A stretch of 7,752 bases of DNA from Deltaproteobacteria bacterium. Its GTDB lineage: Bacteria > Desulfobacterota > Desulfarculia > Adiutricales > Adiutricaceae. Below are positions 1 through 5,775 of this stretch, in pieces; positions within the stretch are counted from its first letter, which is position 1, and every line of letters begins with the position of its first letter. Under the pieces are notes generated by a model. The model saw only the letters and a list, made by a program, of their open reading frames with translations. It was not told where the DNA came from and ran no database searches. The stretch spans positions 1-7,752 of the forward strand of contig JAITJP010000395.1 in NCBI GenBank assembly GCA_031278835.1. The letters are read 5' to 3'. The translations under genes and the position numbers were made by a program.

Positions 1-59
1 TAAAGCGATAGTGGTCATACCACGAAAGTTATTATTTTATGAAGCAATTAATGTAATCT

Positions 60-82
60 TTTGTTACTTTTTTTGTAACAAA
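60..82. promoter_or_regulatory. Perfect 8-bp inverted repeat upstream of the secreted-protein gene
   Basis: Bases 60-67 (TTTGTTAC) are the exact reverse complement of 75-82 (GTAACAAA), separated by seven Ts. The element ends about 30 bases before the ATG at 112, where a promoter or operator would be expected. It could be a binding site for a dimeric regulator, or an AT-rich hairpin ending an unseen upstream transcript, because CTTTTATT follows it. No convincing -35/-10 pair could be fixed, so the role is inferred from position and symmetry only. Confidence 0.45.
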
Positions 83-111
83 CTTTTATTAACTAGCAAA
101 GAGGTTCTATT

Positions 112-711
112 ATGTTTAAAAAATATTTCGTCTGGTTGGTTTGGCTTAGCGCTTTCATGCTTGCCTTGGCGGCCTCTCCCGGCTTGGCTCAGGACGTCCT
201 TGGCGCCCCCATTACCCAAGCGGACATTGACGGATTCTTAAACATCTACGGTCAAGAAAATCCCCCCGCGGCCGCCGAATCGGTCGGGGTCTTAAATTAT
301 GATCGCTTAAGCGTGGTGGTTAAGCGGTTAACCATGGTTTACGTCCTTAGGGGCCAGCATACCGAAGAAGAGGCCCTTTTGAAAAAACTGGCCGCCATAA
401 AGGTTCCTCACTCGGTTAGTTCCGATGAGTACAATCTTTACCGGGCTAACGATGAAAAGTTAAGGCCGGTTTTCGCCAAGTTCTTGGGCTCCTATACCTT
501 AAGACTTCCCAACTCCATAGCCGAAGTTGACATCGTTGAGGCCAGTAACGTCAGTTCGGATTTGGATGCCCAGGCCGGGAATTTTGACTATGACTCCAGT
601 GAGGGCTACGGGCCCCCGGCCGTTGATTCCCAGGGCGATGATTCTCAGCCAACCATCAATACCGAGCAGCTACCCGATAGCGAGGTTAATGTTAGCGATC
701 AGGCCAGCTAA
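112..711 (+). CDS. Secreted protein of unknown function with an acidic C-terminal tail
   Basis: The 199-residue product starts at ATG 112, preceded by AGAGG at 100-104 at normal spacing. Residues 1-26 look like a signal peptide: Lys3-Lys4, a hydrophobic core through about residue 21, then SPGLA before Gln27, suggesting cleavage after Ala26 by signal peptidase I. The mature part has a predicted-helical basic and hydrophobic segment at about residues 35-131. After Arg131 there is no Lys or Arg in the last 68 residues, which are rich in Asp, Ser, Glu, Gln and Pro and probably disordered. There is no lipobox cysteine, no membrane anchor beyond the signal, and no catalytic motif I recognise. The gene stands alone, converges on ptsI and has a shared terminator downstream. 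The probable location is the periplasm or outside the cell. That it is a real gene is well supported by the ribosome binding site, signal peptide and codon use; its function is unknown. Confidence 0.85.
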   Translation: MFKKYFVWLVWLSAFMLALAASPGLAQDVLGAPITQADIDGFLNIYGQENPPAAAESVGVLNYDRLSVVVKRLTMVYVLRGQHTEEEALLKKLAAIKVPHSVSSDEYNLYRANDEKLRPVFAKFLGSYTLRLPNSIAEVDIVEASNVSSDLDAQAGNFDYDSSEGYGPPAVDSQGDDSQPTINTEQLPDSEVNVSDQAS

Positions 712-781
712 GCTTGGGCCAAAAAATTTTTCCGGCTAAGTAAGCCCGGAACCAAAAACATCCCCGACTGACTTCAAAATC

Positions 782-826
782 AAATCGGCCGTTAAAGCCC
801 CCAAACGGGGCCCTGACGGCCGATTT
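782..826. terminator. Bidirectional terminator between the secreted-protein gene and ptsI
   Basis: An 11-bp perfect stem (782-792 with 816-826, AAATCGGCCGT / ACGGCCGATTT) encloses an inner stem GCCCC (797-801) / GGGGC (807-811). On the plus strand it runs into TTTTACG. On the minus strand the hairpin runs into ATTTGATTTTG. It lies 70 bases after the plus-strand stop at 711 and 120 bases after the ptsI stop at 946, so it fits termination of both converging transcripts. The T-tracts are modest in both directions. Confidence 0.7.
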
Positions 827-883
827 TACGTTTATGGCTACCACCCTAGGGACCCAGGGCCGCCCAGGGTTTCTGGGGGCCTC

Positions 884-1016
884 AGGGGGCCGTTTTTAGG
901 GCTTTTTGGAAATGGTCTCTAATGGCCTGGGTCTGGCTTAAAACCTTAGGGGGCCGTTTTTAGGGCTTTTTGGAGGTGGTCCTTAATGGCCTGGGTCGTG
1001 GTCAGGCTTAAAACCT
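884..1016 (-). repeat. Imperfect tandem duplication of the 3' end of ptsI
   Basis: Bases 948-1016, the last codons and stop of ptsI, are repeated at 884-946 immediately downstream. The copies differ by a 6-base gap and a few substitutions. Read on the minus strand, the outer copy encodes VLSQTQAIRDHFQKALKTAP followed by TGA. The ptsI copy encodes VLSLTTTQAIKDHL then QKALKTAP and TAA. The outer copy is out of frame with ptsI by one base and lies behind the TAA, so it is not translated as part of enzyme I. Several differences are silent or conservative (AGA/AAG, CAT/CAC, TTC/CTC). Confidence 0.85.
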
Positions 1017-2664
1017 CATTGGTCAAGTTCTTGGCCCGCTCCAAGCTCCAATGGGAAATCTCCCGGCGGACCCTTAGAACGGAACTGGGCGAGACGCTAA
1101 ACTCGTCCAAGCCCAGGCCCAGCAGTATTGGGATCATCAAGGGATCGGCCCCGGCTTCCCCGCACAGGCCGACTAGTTTATTGGCCTTTTTTCCGGCCTC
1201 GATGACTCGTTTTAGGCTTTTTAAAACGGCCGGGTGAAAAGGAGAGCACAGTTGGCCCAACTTGGCGTTGCCCCGGTCCGCGGCCAAGGTATATTGGGCC
1301 AAATCGTTAGTGCCGATACTGAAAAAGTCGGTGACCTGGGTCAATTCCTCGGCCATGGAAACGGCCGCCGGGGTCTCGACCATGATGCCCACTTTTATGG
1401 CCTGGTCATACTCCTGGCCCTTGGCCTGGAGTTCGCCCTTACAGGTCTCCAGTATTTTTTTAGCCGAGCTGACCTCGTCGAGCGAGGTCACCAAGGGCAG
1501 CATGATCAGTAAATTTTTTTCCTTGGCCCCGGCCCGCAAAATGGCCCTGAGCTGGGTCATGAAAACCTCGGGCTCGTTTAGGCAAAAGCGGATGGCCCGG
1601 TAACCCAAAAAGGGATTTTCTTCTTTGGGTAATTTTAAGGCCGGAACGTTTTTGTCGCCGCCCACGTCCAGGGTTCTGATGATGACCTGGTTTGGGGCGA
1701 AGATATTGGCCACTTCCGAGTAAATGCGAAATTGTTCTTCTTCGCTAGGTAGGGTGGTCCGATCCAAAAACAAAAACTCGGTCCGAAAAAGTCCCACCCC
1801 TTCGGCCCCGTTGGCCTTGGCTATTTTGGCCTCGTTTATTCCGCCAATATTGGCGAAAAGCAAATGGGCCTGCCCGTCGGCGTCAAGGGTTTTTAGGTTA
1901 AGGAACTCATTAAGGCTTTTTTGATCTTCAAGGTAGCTTTGACGTTTAGCCACATAGCTGGAAAGGGTCTCATGGTCTGGCGAGGTAATTACCTCGCCTT
2001 GGTTTCCGTCCACGATGACCTGGTCGCCGTTTTTTACCGAGTCAAAGACCCCCTGAAGGCCGGTCACCAGCGGGATGCCAAAGGATCGGGCCATGATGGC
2101 CCCGTGACTGGTAAAGCCCCCAGACTCGGGTACCAAGGCGGCCAGGTTGGCTAAATTCAAAGCGGCGATGATCGAAGCGGGCAGGTCCTTTCCGATCAAG
2201 ACCGTTTCCGGCGGCAAGGTCGAAGGATCAAGGGTTTCGACCTTAAGAAGTAAGGTTAAAAGCCTGGTCCGGGCGTCCATGATGTCGGTAATTCTCTGCA
2301 TGATCCGCTCATCGCCGGTGGAGCGATAGATCTCAACGCAGGTCTCGGCGGCCTCGTTAACCGCCCCTTCGGCCACCTTGCCGCCGTCGATTAAATCGTT
2401 TATTTGCTGCAGAAAAAAGGGATCCCTAACCAGACTGATTTGCCTTTTCAAAATATCGCTGTGTTCTTTGCCATGTTTTTCCAGGGCCCGATTGGCCATT
2501 TCGGTCACGTCGGCTTTGAAAGTGACGATGGCTTCATTTAACCTGGCTTTTTCGCCCTCGATACCAGAGTAGACCACGTGTTGCCAATCAAGATTGGGCT
2601 CCTCATACAAAGCCGCGTATCCAATACCCAGGCCAGGAGAACCGGCCACGCCTTTAAATCGCAT
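946..2664 (-). CDS. ptsI: PTS enzyme I (phosphoenolpyruvate-protein phosphotransferase)
   Basis: This cytoplasmic enzyme takes the phosphate from phosphoenolpyruvate onto a histidine and passes it to HPr, the first step of the PTS relay. The product is 572 residues, close to the usual ~575. The N-terminal part (about 1-230) is the HPr-binding and phosphohistidine domain, with active His187 in GGFTSHGAIMARS. The C-terminal part (about 250-550) is the PEP-binding TIM barrel: GLFRTEFLFLDR near 291, the IIRTLDVGGDK segment near 328, GIMVETPAA near 426, SIGTNDLAQYTLAADRGN near 449, and catalytic Cys501 in GLCGEAGADP. An in-frame ATG lies 14 codons upstream at 2706, but it sits at the edge of a terminator T-tract and has no ribosome binding site. 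The start at 2664 has GGAGAGG just upstream and yields the standard MRFKGVAGSPG beginning. The gene follows ptsH after 171 bases containing a terminator. Its 3' end is tandemly duplicated. Identification is very secure. Confidence 0.97.
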   Translation of the reverse strand: MRFKGVAGSPGLGIGYAALYEEPNLDWQHVVYSGIEGEKARLNEAIVTFKADVTEMANRALEKHGKEHSDILKRQISLVRDPFFLQQINDLIDGGKVAEGAVNEAAETCVEIYRSTGDERIMQRITDIMDARTRLLTLLLKVETLDPSTLPPETVLIGKDLPASIIAALNLANLAALVPESGGFTSHGAIMARSFGIPLVTGLQGVFDSVKNGDQVIVDGNQGEVITSPDHETLSSYVAKRQSYLEDQKSLNEFLNLKTLDADGQAHLLFANIGGINEAKIAKANGAEGVGLFRTEFLFLDRTTLPSEEEQFRIYSEVANIFAPNQVIIRTLDVGGDKNVPALKLPKEENPFLGYRAIRFCLNEPEVFMTQLRAILRAGAKEKNLLIMLPLVTSLDEVSSAKKILETCKGELQAKGQEYDQAIKVGIMVETPAAVSMAEELTQVTDFFSIGTNDLAQYTLAADRGNAKLGQLCSPFHPAVLKSLKRVIEAGKKANKLVGLCGEAGADPLMIPILLGLGLDEFSVSPSSVLRVRREISHWSLERAKNLTNEVLSLTTTQAIKDHLQKALKTAP

Positions 2665-2668
2665 AAAC

Positions 2669-2675
2669 ACCTCTC
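2669..2675 (-). promoter_or_regulatory. Ribosome binding site that sets the ptsI start
   Basis: On the minus strand GGAGAGG occurs about four to five bases before the ATG at 2664. The only other in-frame ATG (2706) lies at the start of a poly-T stretch with no such site, so this decides the shorter start. Confidence 0.75.
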
Positions 2676-2704
2676 CAGATCCCTTGACAAAAATTAGCCA
2701 AGCC

Positions 2705-2762
2705 AAAAAAAAGTAAAAACCCAGCCCAAGGTCAAGTTTAAAAAAACTTCATCTTGGGCTGG
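2705..2762 (-). terminator. Rho-independent terminator between ptsH and ptsI
   Basis: On the minus strand a 10-bp perfect stem (2753-2762 with 2721-2730, CCAGCCCAAG / CTTGGGCTGG) encloses a second stem AAGTTT (2744-2749) / AAACTT (2734-2739). It is followed directly by GTTTTTAC and then eight Ts (2712-2705). This is a textbook intrinsic terminator shape. It begins 74 bases after the ptsH stop codon and its T-tract ends about 40 bases before the ptsI ATG, so it must be at least partly read through, or ptsI must have its own promoter. Confidence 0.8.
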
Positions 2763-2779
2763 ACCTCGGCGCCTAAAAA

Positions 2780-2833
2780 CCTGGCTTTAGGTCACCGGCC
2801 TCGATATTGAATAAGCCCTAGGGCCCAGCCAGG
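2780..2833 (-). repeat. Short inverted repeat just after ptsH
   Basis: CCTGGCT (2780-2786) and AGCCAGG (2827-2833) are perfect inverted copies 40 bases apart, starting two bases past the ptsH stop. In the mRNA they could close a larger hairpin ahead of the ptsH-ptsI terminator. No T-tract follows, so it is probably a structural 3' element if it has any role. Confidence 0.35.
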
Positions 2834-2835
2834 CC

Positions 2836-3096
2836 TTAGGATTCCTGTGATTCAATCAAGTTTTTAATTAAGACCATGGCCTTTTCTTCTTCCGGCCCGT
2901 CGCAAATAAGCTCGACTTCTTGACCGTATTTGAGATTGGCCGAGGTTAACATCATGATACTTTTGGCGTCATAGGCCCGCCCGTTTTTCATGACGGTTAC
3001 CTTACAATCCAGGGGCAATAGGGCGTCGGCCACTTCCCCGGCCGGCCGGAGGTGGACGCCTGTTTCGTTGGCCACGGTGGTGGTGTAAGTAAGCAA
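2836..3096 (-). CDS. ptsH: Phosphocarrier protein HPr
   Basis: HPr is the small cytoplasmic carrier that receives phosphate from enzyme I and hands it to the EIIA domains of sugar permeases. The 86-residue product has standard HPr length. Active His15 lies in GVHLRPAGE with Arg17 beside it, at the canonical numbering. Ser46 lies in AKSIMMLTS, the position that HPr kinase modifies in organisms possessing that enzyme; no kinase gene is visible here. The start codon is TTG (3096-3094), not ATG. It is supported by a strong AAGGGAGG six bases upstream and by the correct placement of His15. The gene lies 78 bases after fruA, with a GC-rich hairpin between them, and 171 bases before ptsI. It is probably the general HPr of the cell, here linked to fructose uptake. 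Confidence 0.96.
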   Translation of the reverse strand: MLTYTTTVANETGVHLRPAGEVADALLPLDCKVTVMKNGRAYDAKSIMMLTSANLKYGQEVELICDGPEEEKAMVLIKNLIESQES

Positions 3097-3102
3097 AATA
3101 AA

Positions 3103-3110
3103 CCTCCCTT
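3103..3110 (-). promoter_or_regulatory. Strong ribosome binding site for the TTG start of ptsH
   Basis: The minus strand reads AAGGGAGG followed by six bases and then TTG. No ATG is available nearby in frame, so this near-perfect Shine-Dalgarno sequence is what fixes the start and may compensate for the weaker start codon. Confidence 0.8.
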
Positions 3111-3120
3111 GTGAAATTGT

Positions 3121-3158
3121 TGGCCCAGGGGCGGCCTAATTGGGCCGCCCCTGGGCCA
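3121..3158 (-). other. 16-bp perfect GC-rich hairpin between fruA and ptsH
   Basis: Bases 3121-3136 are the exact reverse complement of 3143-3158, with a six-base loop. The arm is TGGCCCAGGGGCGGCC. On the minus strand it follows the fruA stop by 16 bases and ends about ten bases before the ptsH ribosome binding site. No T-tract follows (CAACAATTTCAC), so it is not a standard intrinsic terminator. It more likely stabilises or processes the fruA-ptsH mRNA, or attenuates ptsH expression. Confidence 0.75.
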
Positions 3159-3174
3159 CTGCTTAGGTGAAAAT

Positions 3175-5232
3175 TTAGGCGCTTTGATTGGCGGCAAGGG
3201 ATTCGGCCGCTAAATTTTTCTTCAAAACGGCCAAAAGAATCATGCCCAAAACCGAGCCGAGAATCAGGGCCAGTAAATACATGAGGGGTTTTCCGACCAC
3301 CGGAAAGACGAAAATCCCGCCATGGGGGGCCATGAGGGTACAGCCGGCGGCCATCGAGAGTCCTCCGGCCAGGGCCGATCCAGCGATGCAAGAAGGAATG
3401 ACCCTTAGGGGGTCGGCCGCGGCGTAGGGGATGGCCCCTTCGGTAATGAAACACAGACCCATGATGTAGTTGACCGGACCGGAGCGCCTTTCAACATCGT
3501 TAAATTTGTTTTTGAAAAAAGTCGTGGCCAGGGCGATGGAAATGGGCGGGGTCATGCCGCCAATCATGACCGCGGCCATGATGTCGGTATTGCCACTGGC
3601 AATCGAGGCCGTGCCAAAGACGTAAGCGGCTTTATTGAAAGGTCCGCCCATGTCGATACTCATCATGCCGGCCAAGATGCAACCAAGCAGGATCTTTGAA
3701 GAAGAGCCCATGGAGTTTAGGCCAGTGGTCAGAGCGGAATTTAAAAGGCCCATGATCGGGTTAATCGAGAGCATGATTAAACCCACCACCAGGGTGCCGA
3801 ACAGGGGATAGATAAAAACGGGTTTTATGCCAGAAAGGCTTTTTGGCAGAGGATCGGTCAGTTTTTTGATGGCCAAAACCGCGTAACCGGCGATGAATCC
3901 GGCCAACAAAGCGGCCAAGAAACCACCGGAAACCGGGGCCGAACCGGAGATTAGGCTGGTAAAGGAGAGGCCGTCCTTGGCCAAGATGCCCCCAACCATG
4001 CCCGGAGCCAAGCCAGGCCGATCGGCCAAGCCCATGGCGATAAAACCGGCCAAAATTGGCAACATCATGCTAAAAGCCGTGCCGCCTATGGTGTTTAGGA
4101 TCCTGGGAAAGGGTTTATTGGAGCCAAATGATGAAGGGTTAATCGAGTAATCGTCAAACAAAAAAGCCAAGGCGATGAGGATGCCGCCGCCGATGACAAA
4201 GGGCAGCATGTGGCTGACCCCGTTCATCAGGGCTTTATACAAGGTCCTACCAAAGGAATCCTGGGCCTCACCGGCTGCCCCGGCGGCCGCCCCGGAGCTT
4301 TTTTCTTCGTTATGGATGGGCACCTGGCCCGAAAGGGCCGTATTTATGAGCTCTTCGGGTTTATGAATGCCGTCGGCCACTTTGGTAAAAAGAACCTTTT
4401 TCCCGTTAAACCTGGCCGTCTCGACTTTCTTGTCAGCGGCGACGATGATGGCCTCGGCTTCTTTGATGTCCTCGGTGGTTAAGGGATGCTCTATGCCCGA
4501 GGAACCGTTGGTTTCGACTTTTATGGGAACCTTTAATTTGGCCCCGGCGTTTTTAAGGGCGGCCGAAGCCATGTAGGTATGGGCGATTCCGGTCGGGCAG
4601 GCCGTGACGGCCAAAATCCTATATCCCTCAAAGGCCTTTTCCTCGGAGGGGCTTTTTTCAGAGCCGCTGGCGGAGGCCTTTTCCAAAGCGACTTGTTGGG
4701 CGGCCTCGGCTTCTTTGGCCTTTTTGGCGGCCAGTCTTCTGGCCGCTTCTTGTTCTTCTTCTTGGTCCCTAATGGCTTTGGCTTTTTCGCCCTCGATTAT
4801 AAAATCAATAAAAGCCTGGGGACTTTCGGCCGACCTTAGCTTGGCGGCCAGTTCTTGATCCATCAAAAGGCCCATCAGGGCCGACATGGCGTCCATATGG
4901 GCCTCTGAGCCCATCGGGGCGGCGATCATAAACCACAAGTCAGCCAAACTGCCGTCCCTGGATTTGCAATCAACTCCATTAACCAAAGTGGCCGCGACCA
5001 AGCTGACCGTCTTGACCGCCTCACTTTTGGCGTGGGGTATGGCCAAGCCCAGACCCACGCTGGTAGTGCCCTTGGCTTCCCTTTCCCAAAGGGCTTTTTT
5101 GTAAAGCTCCAGATCACTAAGGGCCCCCGAGGTCTCTTGGAGCTGAGCCAAGAGATCCATGGCTTCATTTTGATCCTTGGGGCTGGCTTTGATTAAGATC
5201 TTGCTGGGGATTAATAAATCCGCTATTTTCAT
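3175..5232 (-). CDS. fruA: PTS fructose-specific permease, fused EIIA-EIIB-EIIC
   Basis: This membrane protein imports fructose while phosphorylating it to fructose-1-phosphate. The 685-residue product has three domains in order. EIIA covers about 1-150, with phospho-accepting His67 in GLAIPHAKSEAV. EIIB covers about 203-300, with active Cys212 in TACPTGIAHTYMA. EIIC covers about 330-675, a multi-spanning channel containing GGGILIALAFLFDD near 348, DMGGPFNKAAY near 527, ITEGAIPYAAADP near 596 and APHGGIFVFP near 635. Between EIIA and EIIB is an unusually charged Ala/Glu/Lys stretch (about 148-200), probably a helical or coiled linker. A Gly/Ala-rich linker (about 308-325) precedes EIIC. The ATG at 5232 has AGGAAGGA upstream. 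The gene follows fruK after a terminator and a 539-base spacer, so it probably has its own promoter, and it precedes ptsH by 78 bases. Fructose-family assignment rests on the domain order, the EIIB motif and the adjacent fruK. A different hexose or mannitol-like substrate is less likely. Confidence 0.95.
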   Translation of the reverse strand: MKIADLLIPSKILIKASPKDQNEAMDLLAQLQETSGALSDLELYKKALWEREAKGTTSVGLGLAIPHAKSEAVKTVSLVAATLVNGVDCKSRDGSLADLWFMIAAPMGSEAHMDAMSALMGLLMDQELAAKLRSAESPQAFIDFIIEGEKAKAIRDQEEEQEAARRLAAKKAKEAEAAQQVALEKASASGSEKSPSEEKAFEGYRILAVTACPTGIAHTYMASAALKNAGAKLKVPIKVETNGSSGIEHPLTTEDIKEAEAIIVAADKKVETARFNGKKVLFTKVADGIHKPEELINTALSGQVPIHNEEKSSGAAAGAAGEAQDSFGRTLYKALMNGVSHMLPFVIGGGILIALAFLFDDYSINPSSFGSNKPFPRILNTIGGTAFSMMLPILAGFIAMGLADRPGLAPGMVGGILAKDGLSFTSLISGSAPVSGGFLAALLAGFIAGYAVLAIKKLTDPLPKSLSGIKPVFIYPLFGTLVVGLIMLSINPIMGLLNSALTTGLNSMGSSSKILLGCILAGMMSIDMGGPFNKAAYVFGTASIASGNTDIMAAVMIGGMTPPISIALATTFFKNKFNDVERRSGPVNYIMGLCFITEGAIPYAAADPLRVIPSCIAGSALAGGLSMAAGCTLMAPHGGIFVFPVVGKPLMYLLALILGSVLGMILLAVLKKNLAAESLAANQSA

Positions 5233-5308
5233 GTTTGTCCTTCCTAAAGCCTTAAAAATTTAAAAAGACACAATGGTCCGCATAATAAAACAACAAAAAA
5301 GAAACAAT

Positions 5309-5340
5309 CACAAGAAATATCTAAAATCATTTATCTTGTG
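5309..5340. promoter_or_regulatory. Candidate operator palindrome upstream of fruA
   Basis: CACAAG (5309-5314) and CTTGTG (5335-5340) form an inverted repeat with a 20-base AT-rich spacer, about 80-110 bases before the fruA ATG. It lies immediately downstream of the best -10 candidate (TATTAA, around 5342-5347 on the minus strand), where a repressor would block transcription. The assignment is by position and symmetry only. Confidence 0.35.
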
Positions 5341-5396
5341 GGGTTAATATTTCTACCTAAAAATTAGTTAAAAAAACGCTAAACTTATAAATCGCC

Positions 5397-5433
5397 ATTT
5401 TAGCTAATAAAATAAAAGTCCTATGGCTAAAAT
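5397..5433. promoter_or_regulatory. 8-bp inverted repeat upstream of the candidate fruA promoter
   Basis: ATTTTAGC (5397-5404) and GCTAAAAT (5426-5433) are perfect inverted copies with a 21-base spacer. The half-site spacing fits two or three helical turns, as for an activator or repressor binding upstream of a promoter. A nested shorter pair TATGG (5422-5426) / CCATA (5441-5445) overlaps it. No regulator gene is visible in the window. Confidence 0.35.
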
Positions 5434-5744
5434 ATCTGATCCATAATTTCTCTTTTTAACTAACTTTTTAGGCCCTTAACTCCTCCCCTACATATAATTA
5501 CCGCTTTTTAGGATACAGCCAAGCTCTAGAAAAAAACCAGCTCGGCCGCGACCTGGCCAGGCCTAAAACTTCAAAAGCTCAAAGGCCCTCCAGCCATGGT
5601 AAAAAAAACTCACCTCCAATTCTGGCCAAATAAAAACCAGCCAAAAATTCAAATGGCCTAAAGGGCCACCAATGAAAAAAAAATAAAAAATTAGACTCCA
5701 ATCGATTTACAAAAAATTCCAAAAGCTCAAACCAGCCAGCCCAC

Positions 5745-5775
5745 AAAAAAAGTTAAGCCCAACCCCCAGGCTTAA
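5745..5775 (-). terminator. Rho-independent terminator overlapping the fruK stop codon
   Basis: On the minus strand TTAAGCC (5775-5769) pairs with GGCTTAA (5759-5753) around a nine-base G-rich loop. C and seven Ts (5751-5745) follow. The stem contains the fruK TAA at 5774-5772. It should end the fruK message directly at the end of the gene, separating it from fruA. Confidence 0.75.

Larger units (their letters stand above)
5233..5771. other. AT-rich spacer between fruK and fruA, no gene seen
   Basis: These 539 bases hold no supportable coding region on either strand. They carry the fruK terminator at the fruK side, two candidate operator palindromes nearer fruA, and a repeat-rich middle (5530-5740). 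The 12-base CAAAAGCTCAAA occurs twice in direct orientation (5572-5583 and 5720-5731), and AAACCAGC-type motifs occur three times. The fruA promoter is expected here. The best candidate on the minus strand is TTAACT, 16 bases, TATTAA (about 5369-5342), which is only a moderate match. Confidence 0.6.

Noticed and set aside
11..241. Plus-strand open frame overlapping the start of the secreted-protein gene
   Set aside because: Different frame from the gene with a signal peptide and ribosome binding site, and no supporting features.
844..883. GC-rich inverted and direct repeats (CCCTAGGG, CCCAGGG copies) after ptsI
   Set aside because: They may fold but have no T-tract. The adjacent hairpin at 782-826 explains termination better, and the repeats are short and compositional.
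2665..2706. N-terminal extension of enzyme I from an upstream ATG at 2706
   Set aside because: It starts at the edge of the terminator T-tract, lacks a ribosome binding site, and adds 14 residues not seen in the family. The ATG at 2664 has a strong site and the standard N-terminus.
3002..3454. Open frame of about 150 codons on the minus strand overlapping fruA and ptsH
   Set aside because: It is an out-of-frame reading of two secure genes, rich in Arg, Pro and Gly as expected of a shadow frame.
5551..5560. Perfect palindrome CCTGGCCAGG
   Set aside because: Ten bases of GC-rich symmetry are expected by chance in sequence so rich in GGCC, and it sits in no clear regulatory position.
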